64,000 bases of DNA from positions 52,254 to 116,253 of the forward strand of contig JBFHQE010000009.1 of assembly GCA_041592335.1 (NCBI GenBank), given 5' to 3'. Source of the stretch: JBFHQE01 sp041592335 (lineage in GTDB: Bacteria > Pseudomonadota > Gammaproteobacteria > Thiohalobacterales > Thiohalobacteraceae). Within the stretch, counting starts at the first letter, position 1; every line of letters starts with the position of its first letter. Under the pieces are notes generated by a model. The model was not told where the DNA came from. It ran no database searches and saw only the letters and a program-made list of their open reading frames with translations. Shown piece after piece: positions 32,584 to 41,186 of this stretch. Made by a program: the position numbers and the translations under genes.

Positions 32584-34221
32584 CTAGAAGCGTACGAATT
32601 CAGCGTCGTGATAGCTTTCCGCGGTCACTGTAGGACCTTTATTGGCCGCAACGGCAGCTGACCTCGTGGGAGCCACAGGTTTATTTGCACCCGCCTCCGC
32701 CAACGCGGCATCGAATTTGAAAAATGCCATGGTCTGCTGCAGCAAATCCGCCTGGCTGCTCATCTGCTCCGCGGTTGCCGCGAGTTCCTCGGATGCCGAT
32801 GCGTTTTGCTGGGTCAACTGGTTCAACTGTTCCATCGCGTTATTAATCTGCATGGTGCCGGAAGCCTGCTCATCCGATGCGGCTGAGATTTCTTGCACCA
32901 GGTCGGATGTTTTCTGGATCGAGGGCACGATCTCGTCCAGCAGCTTGCCAGCCATTTCCGCCAGCCCCACGCTACTCTGCGCCACCTCGCCGATTTCCTG
33001 GGCTGCCTCCTGGGAACGTTCCGCCAGCTTGCGTACCTCCGCGGCAACAACCGCAAAGCCTTTGCCATGCTCGCCCGCACGCGCTGCCTCGATCGCGGCA
33101 TTCAATGCCAACAGGTTGGTCTGATAGGCAATGTCATCGATAATACTGATCTTGCTTGCGATCTGGTTCATCGCACTGACCGTCTTGGCTACTGCCTGAC
33201 CACCTTCGGTCGCCTCTTTCGACGCCTTGGTCGCCATATCATCGGTCACCCTGGCGTTCTCACTGTTCTGTTTAACGGAAGACGACATCTGTTCAATTGA
33301 TGCACTGGTCTCTTCCACGCTTGCAGCCTGTTCACTGGCTGACTGCGACAATGACTGAGCGGTTGCAGACAGTTCATCGGATGCATTCGACAGGGAATCC
33401 GCAGCGGTGCGCACTTCCGAAATCGTCTGCTTCATGTTGTCGAACATTTTCTGCAAACCCAGCCCCAACTGGCCGATGGGGTCGTCGCCATTCACGGCAA
33501 CCTTTCGATTAAGATCGCCACCGGCAGCGGCATTAACCACTTCAAGGATGCTGGCCACCTTGTTTTCCAGCTCGTCGCGTTCCTGCTGAATCTGCTTGCG
33601 CTGGGCCTCGACTTCGCGCCGCTGCTCGTCAACCTGCTGCATCAACAAACCGATATAGGAGTCAATCGACAGACCCATATCGAAAAAGATCACTTTCATT
33701 ATCGACTGCAAGGTTTCAATCGCGTTCTGCTGCGATTCTTTCTGGTTGAACAGGCCAGCCAGTCCTTTACTGGAAAGCAATTCACTGCATAACGCGGCCG
33801 ATAGCTCGCGCAGGTACAAACTGTAGGTACCCAGATACCATTGAGGTTTCAGGTCAACTCGCACATGGGCCAGACCGATACGCACCCGCCCTTGCACATA
33901 CTCGTAGTCGTACTGGCTTTCCAGCAGGTCGGCAAAGTACTGGCTCTGCAATGACTTCAGGCGCCGAATGTTTTCCTCGCTGCCCAGTTTCTCGCGGGTA
34001 TGAGGAAAGCGCAGCATGTGCTCATACAGCTTGTCGACAATAGCGGGCGCATGTTTCCGCGCCGCTGGTGCGAATGCCCGCAACCGCTGGATATCCTCGG
34101 CGGTAAAGCCCAGGAACTCCTTGCGTTCCTGAATCTGGTTCTGGTCAAGGCCCAGTGCCTTCATGACCTGTTCAAGCTCGCCGGGAGCTTGCTGTGAATG
34201 ATGTTCTTTAGGCTGTTCCAT
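32584..34221 (-). CDS. Globin-coupled (HemAT-type) methyl-accepting chemotaxis protein
   Basis: 545 residues, no membrane helix. The first about 170 residues are a sensor globin with the proximal haem His119 in RIGLAHVRVDLKPQWYLG, followed by a coiled coil, a HAMP-like segment and an MCP domain with intact tip NLLALNAAIEAARAGEHG. It would bind oxygen and signal to CheA from the cytosol. The C-terminal linker ends in AEFVRF, as in the NIT receptor. The ATG at 34221 is preceded by GGGGG; a TTG seven codons earlier is less likely. Confidence 0.92.
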   Translation of the reverse strand: MEQPKEHHSQQAPGELEQVMKALGLDQNQIQERKEFLGFTAEDIQRLRAFAPAARKHAPAIVDKLYEHMLRFPHTREKLGSEENIRRLKSLQSQYFADLLESQYDYEYVQGRVRIGLAHVRVDLKPQWYLGTYSLYLRELSAALCSELLSSKGLAGLFNQKESQQNAIETLQSIMKVIFFDMGLSIDSYIGLLMQQVDEQRREVEAQRKQIQQERDELENKVASILEVVNAAAGGDLNRKVAVNGDDPIGQLGLGLQKMFDNMKQTISEVRTAADSLSNASDELSATAQSLSQSASEQAASVEETSASIEQMSSSVKQNSENARVTDDMATKASKEATEGGQAVAKTVSAMNQIASKISIIDDIAYQTNLLALNAAIEAARAGEHGKGFAVVAAEVRKLAERSQEAAQEIGEVAQSSVGLAEMAGKLLDEIVPSIQKTSDLVQEISAASDEQASGTMQINNAMEQLNQLTQQNASASEELAATAEQMSSQADLLQQTMAFFKFDAALAEAGANKPVAPTRSAAVAANKGPTVTAESYHDAEFVRF

Positions 34222-34308
34222 GGGAATTTCCCCCTTTGTCAAACTGCGATAATTGAGATGTCAATCAATATCTCTCTGTTTCCTACTGCTCTGCCTATAT
34301 AAAATTAT

Positions 34309-36492
34309 TTATGCAACCGATTCGATTAACCGTCCTTCCTGTTCGGTCGCTTCCCTGACCAATCCCGGTACATCGACAATCAATGCCACATCGCCATTCC
34401 CCAGAATGGTTGAACCACCGATGCCTCGCACCTGGTTGAAAATCTTGCCCAGTGGCTTGATCACGGTCTGAAACTCACCCATCAGCTCGTCCACCACCAG
34501 GCCGGCCTTGGCACCGCCAGCATGCACCACCACGACATTTTCGCGTCGCGGAGGTCTTCCACCCATAGAGAACAGGGAACGCAACCTGATCAGTGGCAAT
34601 ACCTCGCCACGCAAATTGATGTAATCGCGGCCATTGCTGGATTCACAGCTGATGCGATTCAATTCCACGCATTCGGATACCAGGTCCAGCGGCACCACGA
34701 AGCAGGTGTCCTCCACATCTACAAGGAATCCATCGATAATGGCCAGCGTCAGCGGCATGCGCACCCGGATCGTGCTACCCGCTCCGGGACGGCTGTCGAT
34801 TTCAACCGTGCCGCGCAGCGCGGTGATATTGCGTTTGACCACATCCATACCGACACCACGACCGGAAAGATTGGTCACCTCTCCCGCCGTGGAGAAGCCG
34901 GCTTCGAAGATCAGGTTATAGATTTCCTGGTCGCTGAGTTGCTGATCCGCCTGCACAACTCCCTTTTCGATTGCCTTTTGCATAATGCGCTCGCGGTTCA
35001 GGCCAGCGCCGTCATCGGATACTTCAATGACGATACTGCCCGAATCGTGATAGGCATTAAGCCGCAGACTACCGGTTCTGGATTTGCCCTGCGCGACACG
35101 CACATCGGCCGGCTCGATACCGTGATCCATCGCATTGCGCACCAGGTGCATCAATGGATCGCCAATCTTTTCCACCACCGTCTTGTCCAGCTCGGTATCC
35201 GCGCCACTGATAACCAGCTCAATTTCCTTACCCAATTCCTTGGAAACATCGCGCACCACGCGCTGAAAACGGTTGAAGGTCGCGCCAATCTGCACCATGC
35301 GCAGCCGCAATGCCGAGTCGCGCACTTCTTCCACCAGGCGAGACAGCGTCTCCACCGACTCAACCAGCGCACTGTCGCCACTCTTGCGTGCATCCAGCGA
35401 GCAACCGGCCCCGGCAATCACCAGTTCGCCAACCAGGTTGATCAGATGATCGAGTTTTTCCGCATTGACGCGCACCGACTGCGCTTCGCGCTGTCTTTCA
35501 TCGCGCACCCTGGACTGTTTCTCGACGGCGGCATCAAGCACGGTCTGCGTGGTCATGCCGCTTTCCACCACGATGTTGCCCAGCGGTCGATTGATATCGC
35601 GTTCTTTCATGGCAGCCTGCATACGCAGCGCCTCATTCAACTCAGCGCGGCTAAGCGAACCACACTGCACCAGTATTTCACCGAGCCGCATATCCGTTTC
35701 CGGCATTTCCTGAATGTGCCGGACATAATCGGCAAGCAAGCTGCGTGGCGGCAGAATACGCACCAGGCTGTCTTCGCGAATAAACTCGAACACGTTCTCG
35801 ATGGTGGGCTTGTCCGCGGTACTGGCGAAATTGATTTCGAAACCGAGATAACAACCTTCGGGGTCCATTTCTTCAGCCGTCGGCAGCGCATCCGCCAGGG
35901 TGTTGATGCTGACGATCTCGCCCAGGGTTCCCAGGTAGCGCAGGAATGACATGGGATCCATGCCTTCTCGCAATGAGTCGCGTCCGAAGCGCAAGGAGAT
36001 ATGCCAGTTATCGCATTCCGCCTGGCTACCCTCGACACGCTCCACCGGCAGCGCCGAATCCGCCGAGGTTGCAAGTTGAGTCGGTGCCGCGGCGGGTTGC
36101 TGGTTGCCATGCGCCTTTAACTGCTCGCTCAGGGCGTCGCCCTTTAACTGTAATATTTCTGTTAGTTCGAGATTTCCCGCGGCGATTTCTTCAATCAGGT
36201 CGCTGATGTGATCGCGGCAATTCAGCAACAGGGCTGTAATCTCTCCGGTAACCGCCATGGTGCCATCGCGCAACTGATCGAGCAGCGTCTCAACGCCATG
36301 CGTGAAAGCAACCACGCCATCCAGACCGAAAAGCCCGGCGGAACCCTTGATGGTATGCGCGGCCCGAAAAATCGCGTTAAGGTCTTCCCGCTGATCGCCT
36401 TCCTGCTCCAGGCGCAGAAGCGCATCTTCCATTTCCTCGAGAAGCTCGCGACTTTCCGCGATGTAGGTTTGCAACACCTGATCAATTTCCAT
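34309..36492 (-). CDS. cheA: Chemotaxis histidine kinase CheA
   Basis: 727 residues. HPt domain with phosphoacceptor His46 (FRAAHTIKGSAG), a central region of about 200 residues including a receiver-binding-like part, dimerisation domain, ATPase with DDGAGLNRERI, and a C-terminal CheW-like regulatory domain. Phosphorylates CheY and CheB. The ATG at 36492 follows GGGAGAG; the reading frame continues upstream into the STAS gene, with which it overlaps by 11 bases. The downstream globin-MCP starts 87 bases later. Confidence 0.96.
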   Translation of the reverse strand: MEIDQVLQTYIAESRELLEEMEDALLRLEQEGDQREDLNAIFRAAHTIKGSAGLFGLDGVVAFTHGVETLLDQLRDGTMAVTGEITALLLNCRDHISDLIEEIAAGNLELTEILQLKGDALSEQLKAHGNQQPAAAPTQLATSADSALPVERVEGSQAECDNWHISLRFGRDSLREGMDPMSFLRYLGTLGEIVSINTLADALPTAEEMDPEGCYLGFEINFASTADKPTIENVFEFIREDSLVRILPPRSLLADYVRHIQEMPETDMRLGEILVQCGSLSRAELNEALRMQAAMKERDINRPLGNIVVESGMTTQTVLDAAVEKQSRVRDERQREAQSVRVNAEKLDHLINLVGELVIAGAGCSLDARKSGDSALVESVETLSRLVEEVRDSALRLRMVQIGATFNRFQRVVRDVSKELGKEIELVISGADTELDKTVVEKIGDPLMHLVRNAMDHGIEPADVRVAQGKSRTGSLRLNAYHDSGSIVIEVSDDGAGLNRERIMQKAIEKGVVQADQQLSDQEIYNLIFEAGFSTAGEVTNLSGRGVGMDVVKRNITALRGTVEIDSRPGAGSTIRVRMPLTLAIIDGFLVDVEDTCFVVPLDLVSECVELNRISCESSNGRDYINLRGEVLPLIRLRSLFSMGGRPPRRENVVVVHAGGAKAGLVVDELMGEFQTVIKPLGKIFNQVRGIGGSTILGNGDVALIVDVPGLVREATEQEGRLIESVA

Positions 36493-36817
36493 GTCGCTCT
36501 CCCTTTTCACCTGACAGCACAATCGGATCATTGAAGAAACCAACCAGGTCCATGAGTTCGAATGCGTCGAGCACTTCGCGACTGTGATCGGAAAGCGTCA
36601 TCGGCAAGTCCCTGGCGGCGCGCTCACGTTTCATCATCATCAACAACTGAACCCCAGCGCTGTCGATCTCGGTCACGCCAGTTAACTTGATTGCCAGTTC
36701 GCGCGGTTCGTCCAGCAGGGGTAACAACGCTTCCTTCAGGGCCATTGCGTTATAGATCGTCATCTCACCCTCGAGTGTCGCATGACACCGAGTCTTCATT
36801 CTTTTCAACTTCAACAT
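36482..36817 (-). CDS. STAS-domain protein of the chemotaxis operon
   Basis: 111 residues, a single anti-anti-sigma/STAS domain with the phosphorylatable-type Ser in VTEIDSAGVQLLMMM. In several chemosensory clusters a STAS protein sits next to cheA and may be a regulatory partner; the target here is unknown. GGGAG precedes its ATG, and it overlaps cheA by 11 bases. Confidence 0.85.
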   Translation of the reverse strand: MLKLKRMKTRCHATLEGEMTIYNAMALKEALLPLLDEPRELAIKLTGVTEIDSAGVQLLMMMKRERAARDLPMTLSDHSREVLDAFELMDLVGFFNDPIVLSGEKGERHGN

Positions 36818-36839
36818 GATGATTTCTCCCGGCGTTCCT

Positions 36840-37208
36840 TCAGGGCAGAATAAGTTTCGAAACCGCGGCCAGCATCTGGTCTGGCTTGAAGGGCTTTACC
36901 ACCCAGGCTTTGACACCGGCTTCCTTGCCAGCCGTTTTCATATCGGCGCCCGACTCGGTAGTCAGCATAATGATCGGCGTGAACTTGTAAGCCGGCATCT
37001 GCTTGATCTCTTTCACCATGCTGATGCCATCCATGACCGGCATGTTGACATCGCTGATGATGAGATGAATCTTGTTACCGTTGAGCTTGCTCAAGCCCTC
37101 CTTACCGTCACCGGCTTCAACCACGTCATACCCGGCGCCGCGTAAGGCAATGGCAACAACTTCGCGCAGTGATTTTGAATCATCAACAATCAGAATTGTC
37201 TTTGCCAC
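36840..37208 (-). CDS. cheY: Response regulator CheY
   Basis: 122 residues, single receiver. Acidic pair Asp9/Asp10, phosphoacceptor Asp53, Thr83 or Thr84 and Lys105 are in place. It would carry the signal from CheA to the output; no flagellar motor gene is in the window. GGGAG precedes the ATG. It lies between the first MCP and the STAS gene. Confidence 0.94.
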   Translation of the reverse strand: MAKTILIVDDSKSLREVVAIALRGAGYDVVEAGDGKEGLSKLNGNKIHLIISDVNMPVMDGISMVKEIKQMPAYKFTPIIMLTTESGADMKTAGKEAGVKAWVVKPFKPDQMLAAVSKLILP

Positions 37209-37234
37209 ATCGTTACTCCCTGTTACTGGCTAAA

Positions 37235-38416
37235 TCAGAAAAACTCGATCTCTTCATGATCGGGGGCACTTGCCATGCCACCGGCATGAATTGCTCGTTG
37301 TTCGTTGGTGGTATATCCCTGCGCCAGGCTGGCGATCATGGCGTTCGCGTCGATCGGTATTAACTTGCCCTGGGCAAGACCGGCGCCAACCTCATCCATA
37401 AATCCGTTAAATTCCCGCAACGACTGACTCACGTGATTCAAAATCTGGCTGTTGCGGTCCTGGAATTGCAGCGATACAAGAATGTCTTCGATCTCTGTCT
37501 TGATTCCCATGCTGTCGTCGCGCAAGCGACTGGTGGAACTGGCCAGGCCGCTGGTAATGTCATGCATGCCGTCCAGAACCTGGTTGACCGTGTTCTTGGC
37601 ATCGGCACCAACCTGTTCGTCGCTTGCCACGGAACGGGCAACTTCCTGTTGGGTGGCCCGCATGGCGTTGGTGATATTTTCAATTTGCGAAGAAATTCGT
37701 TCCCCGGTCTTTCCGGATTGTTCCGATAACTCGCGCACTTCGGCCGCCACTACGGCAAAGCCACGCCCAGCCTCGCCCGCGCGCGCGGCTTCAATGGCTG
37801 CGTTCAATGCCAGCAGGTTGGTCTGGGAGGCGATTTTCTGCACCGATTCGGCCATCGCCTGCAGATTCACCGTCTGTTCGGACAGACGATTGATATGTTC
37901 CAGCATCTGGTTGCGGCTGGAGATGGAACTGTCGATATAGCTGATCAACTGTGTTAATCGTTGACGACTGTTTTCAAGCGACGCTGAAATTTCGCCGTCA
38001 CCACCTTGCGCAAGGTCGCCGGATACCTCCAGCGAGGTACTTAACTTGGTGTAGATGCCGGAAAAACGTTGGGTGAGGTTATTGATGGCCTGCTCGGCCT
38101 GGGCACGGGATTCGTCAACCTGTTCGCTGGAAAGACGCACGACCTCGCTGATCACTGACTCCAGCGGTTGAAACTGCCGCAGCAATTCCTGCCGCTCTGT
38201 AATCCGGACTTCTTTCAAGCGCTGCGCCTGTTCCTGTTCGGCGTGGCGTGCGCGTTTCCGTGACAGTTGCTCGCTGACGATAACACCCGCAATCAGCAGT
38301 GCTGGGACTATCGCCCATTTGATCCAGCCCGTGGTTGAAAGCAGTAGCGCAGTCAAGTTAAGCACTAGACCCCAGAGCAGCAGCTCGGTCAGGAAATATT
38401 GAGGTGAAAATTTCAT
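37235..38416 (-). CDS. Methyl-accepting chemotaxis protein without periplasmic sensor
   Basis: 393 residues. Two adjacent membrane helices (about 8-26 and 30-47) with almost nothing between them, then a coiled-coil signalling domain with intact tip NLLALNAAIEAARAGEAG and a late motif DILVSLQFQDRNSQILNHV typical of this subclass. It ends HEEIEFF. The signal must be cytosolic, in the membrane or arrive via a partner. The start is uncertain: 38416 (MKFSPQYF) is chosen; TTG at 38455 and ATG at 38437 are also in frame. Confidence 0.82.
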   Translation of the reverse strand: MKFSPQYFLTELLLWGLVLNLTALLLSTTGWIKWAIVPALLIAGVIVSEQLSRKRARHAEQEQAQRLKEVRITERQELLRQFQPLESVISEVVRLSSEQVDESRAQAEQAINNLTQRFSGIYTKLSTSLEVSGDLAQGGDGEISASLENSRQRLTQLISYIDSSISSRNQMLEHINRLSEQTVNLQAMAESVQKIASQTNLLALNAAIEAARAGEAGRGFAVVAAEVRELSEQSGKTGERISSQIENITNAMRATQQEVARSVASDEQVGADAKNTVNQVLDGMHDITSGLASSTSRLRDDSMGIKTEIEDILVSLQFQDRNSQILNHVSQSLREFNGFMDEVGAGLAQGKLIPIDANAMIASLAQGYTTNEQRAIHAGGMASAPDHEEIEFF

Positions 38417-38562
38417 TAGCCCCCCGTGAACAATCATCACATCCGTTTGTGTCAATGTTTGATACGTACAGGCAGAGTGGCCTGTGGGATGGGTGTCACG
38501 CGGGGTTGGGGCGGGATACCTTTAATGGCGCCAGGCATGGATAACCCAGCACCATGCTCAAC

Positions 38563-38589
38563 TTAGCGTCATGAAAAGGCAGACCTTTA
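38563..38589 (-). promoter_or_regulatory. Candidate sigma-28 (FliA) promoter for the chemotaxis operon
   Basis: On the minus strand TAAAGGTC-N11-GACGCTAA against the sigma-28 consensus TAAAGTTT-N11-GCCGATAA: six of eight matches at each half with the exact spacing. It is about 145 bases upstream of the first MCP start and lies between that gene and the end of the GGDEF-EAL gene, where the operon promoter would be expected. Sigma-28 commonly drives chemotaxis operons. Confidence 0.5.
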
Positions 38590-38641
38590 GGCTTTTTCTA
38601 TCGTAACAACTCTTTTTTTATTTTTCTTTAACGTCAATGAG

Positions 38642-40354
38642 TTATTTGCACCAACGGTCGATAAAGGCTATCAACTGGTTCTTCGGAAGGGGGCGGCTGA
38701 AATAATAGCCCTGCACGATGTCACACTGCTCTTCGGCAAGAAAGTTCACCTGCTCCTCGCTTTCCACGCCCTCGGCCACGACCTCCAGGTCCAGGTTGTG
38801 CGCCAGCGCGATAATGGCTCGGGATATGCCCACATCCCGGGTGTCGGACGGCACGCCCTGCACGAATGGACTGGCCAGCTTGAGGACATGTACCGGAAAT
38901 TGCTTGAGATAGGCCAACGATGAATAGCCCGTGCCAAAATCGTCCACCGCCAGACGCACGCCCAGATCCGCCAGTCCACGCAGGGTGTCCAACGCACGCT
39001 GTATACCGGTCATCACCACGCTCTCGGTTATTTCCAGTTCAAGGGCGCACGCCTCGAGTTTCATTTCCGCCAACACCGATTCGATAACCCGAGGAAGTTG
39101 CTCGTTGTAAAATTGCAATGCCGACAGGTTCACCGCCACGCGGTTACAGGGAAAACCCTGGCTGCGGATATCGATGCAGTCCCGGCAGGCCTGATGAAAC
39201 ACCCACTCGCCGGCCTGCAGAATCAGGCTTGTCTCTTCCAGTAGCGGAATAAAATCATTGGGCGGAATCATGCCACGCTTGGGATGATTCCAGCGGATCA
39301 GTGCCTCGACTCCAACCAGTTCCTTGGTTGCGAGATCGATCTGCGGTTGATAATGCAACTCGAATTCCTGTTTTTCGATTGCACGCCTGAGCTCAGCCTC
39401 CATACTGAGCTTGTATTTATTGTGCATATTCAGATCGGAAGTATAAAAACGATACTGGTCCACCCCGGTGCTCTTGGATTTGACCATTGCCGTTTCCGCG
39501 TTCTTGATCAGAACATCCGCGGTATTGCATTCCGGGTAGAGACTGACCCCCATGGATACATTCAGGAAAATTTTCTCGGAACAGCAATAGATAGGCAGCC
39601 GGAACGCATCAATGACCGACTTCATTAATCCTTCAAGACAAGCGGACTGATCACCTTCCACGAAAAAGGCGAAGTTATCTCCCGACAGCCTGGCCAGGGT
39701 CGCCACTTCCCCTAATATTGAATTCAGGCGTTGCGCGACGTCCTTTAACACCCGGTCGCCCGCTTCGTAACCCAGTGTTTCATTGATACGCCTGAAGCGA
39801 TGCAGGTTAAGAAACACCATTGCCAACGACCCGGCATCTCTCTTCTGACGGACAATCGCCTGGCTTAAACGCTCGGAAAACAGGTGACGGTTTGGCAGTT
39901 CAGTGACTGGATCGTAACTGACAAAACGAGTCAGCCTGCGTTGTTCAACTATCTGGTCAGTGATATCCCGCCCGATGGAAATAAACTTCTGCGCCTGACC
40001 TGCCTCGTCGATAAACAGCGGCGTTATGGTTTTTTGTTCGTAATAAATCGTGCCGTCTTTTTTGCGATTAATCAGCACATCGGTGAACTGATCGCCAGCA
40101 TTCAGCGTACGCCATAGTTTCTGATAGAACCCCGGACTTTGCAGGCCGGATTTCAACATGCTGGGCTTGCGGCCCTTGACCTCTTTAAGGGTATAGCCGG
40201 TTTCCTCCTCGAAAGCGCGATTGACATACTGAATGCGGCCGAGCTCGTCGGTAATCATGACGATACCCGCACCCATCTCCAGCGCCCTGGCCAACAAACG
40301 GGAATCTACTTCATCTTGCGTTGCAGTAGACTGATCCAATGCTCTTTGGTCCAT
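38642..40354 (-). CDS. PAS-GGDEF-EAL protein with degenerate GGDEF, intact EAL
   Basis: 570 residues. PAS domain (about 25-130), a GGDEF domain whose signature is SGDNF (224-228) and so is unlikely to make c-di-GMP, and an EAL domain with EAL at 350-352, DDFGTG at 471-476 and AEGVE at 527-531, so phosphodiesterase activity is likely. LKLA replaces the usual LKID, but the Lys stays. The start at 40354 is ATG with no strong ribosome site. It is monocistronic, next to the chemotaxis operon on the same strand. Confidence 0.88.
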   Translation of the reverse strand: MDQRALDQSTATQDEVDSRLLARALEMGAGIVMITDELGRIQYVNRAFEEETGYTLKEVKGRKPSMLKSGLQSPGFYQKLWRTLNAGDQFTDVLINRKKDGTIYYEQKTITPLFIDEAGQAQKFISIGRDITDQIVEQRRLTRFVSYDPVTELPNRHLFSERLSQAIVRQKRDAGSLAMVFLNLHRFRRINETLGYEAGDRVLKDVAQRLNSILGEVATLARLSGDNFAFFVEGDQSACLEGLMKSVIDAFRLPIYCCSEKIFLNVSMGVSLYPECNTADVLIKNAETAMVKSKSTGVDQYRFYTSDLNMHNKYKLSMEAELRRAIEKQEFELHYQPQIDLATKELVGVEALIRWNHPKRGMIPPNDFIPLLEETSLILQAGEWVFHQACRDCIDIRSQGFPCNRVAVNLSALQFYNEQLPRVIESVLAEMKLEACALELEITESVVMTGIQRALDTLRGLADLGVRLAVDDFGTGYSSLAYLKQFPVHVLKLASPFVQGVPSDTRDVGISRAIIALAHNLDLEVVAEGVESEEQVNFLAEEQCDIVQGYYFSRPLPKNQLIAFIDRWCK

Positions 40355-40479
40355 ACGAAGTCATCCGTTTATAACTGCTAAACAGCGTGCCTTGGTTTAT
40401 AGACCTGAAGCATTGACTGGGCCCAGGTTGGAAAAGTTAGTTGATTAACCGCGGGTTCGAGGCGGTATGGATAATAATC

Positions 40480-41067
40480 TCAGCCGGAGATCTGATTGAG
40501 TTTATCTGCAGCATTGACGATTTCATACGAAAGATCAACGACCTTTCTTTGCTGCGACCTGGCAAATTGGCGTAACGTCTGGAAAGCCTGTTCACTCGTG
40601 TAACGATGACGTTCCATCAGGATACCAATAGCCTTGCTGGTGGTACGATCAGCAGACAGCGCCGTATTTAGATTGCGCTGGTCTTTTTTCAGGAATTCGA
40701 TATCCCTGCCACGCCCAATGGCCGCTTCAATGGCAGGTATCAATTGCGGAACATCCACCGGCTTGACCAGGTAACCCAGGGCACCGTTGCCGACCATCAG
40801 CCCGATGTCCGCCTGGTCGCTGTATGCCGTGAGCGCCAGGAAGGGTATACCCAACTCATGGAATTTTTCAGCGACAACATGCCCGTTCAAACCCGGCATG
40901 CGGATATCCAAGAGGGCCAGGTCAGGTTTCTCTGATTGAATAAACTCCAGCGCGGCCGCGCCATCCGAGGCGCAGGTTACGTGGTAACCCGCCTTTTCCA
41001 ATCCTTTGGATAAAGTGGCCAAAATCAGTCGGTCGTCATCGACCAACAGGATTGAAAATGGATTCAT
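40480..41067 (-). CDS. Response regulator with ANTAR RNA-binding output domain
   Basis: 195 residues. Receiver with Asp11, Asp12 and phosphoacceptor Asp54, Lys102 intact, then an ANTAR domain (about 135-190, KAIGILMERHRYTSEQAFQTLR). Unlike the nasT-like regulator at 2371-2949 it has a complete receiver, so phosphorylation by a kinase is expected. The kinase gene upstream on the same strand is of the HisKA_2 type, the usual partner of ANTAR regulators. The RNA target is unknown. The ATG at 41067 is chosen over a TTG five codons earlier. Confidence 0.88.
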   Translation of the reverse strand: MNPFSILLVDDDRLILATLSKGLEKAGYHVTCASDGAAALEFIQSEKPDLALLDIRMPGLNGHVVAEKFHELGIPFLALTAYSDQADIGLMVGNGALGYLVKPVDVPQLIPAIEAAIGRGRDIEFLKKDQRNLNTALSADRTTSKAIGILMERHRYTSEQAFQTLRQFARSQQRKVVDLSYEIVNAADKLNQISG

Positions 41068-41186
41068 GTAATTACTAACCAAAACTGAAAATGCTTCCGC
41101 ATTGTTACACCAAAGTCATGGTTTTGACAATATTCCGCAGCAGCGCATCATGAAGAAAACTGACAATTTATGAAACTTGTAACATT

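Noticed and set aside
34522..35949. A 475-codon open frame antisense to cheA
   Set aside because: It lies wholly inside cheA on the other strand, has no family motifs or ribosome site, and reflects the codon use of cheA. The cheA frame has all its domains.
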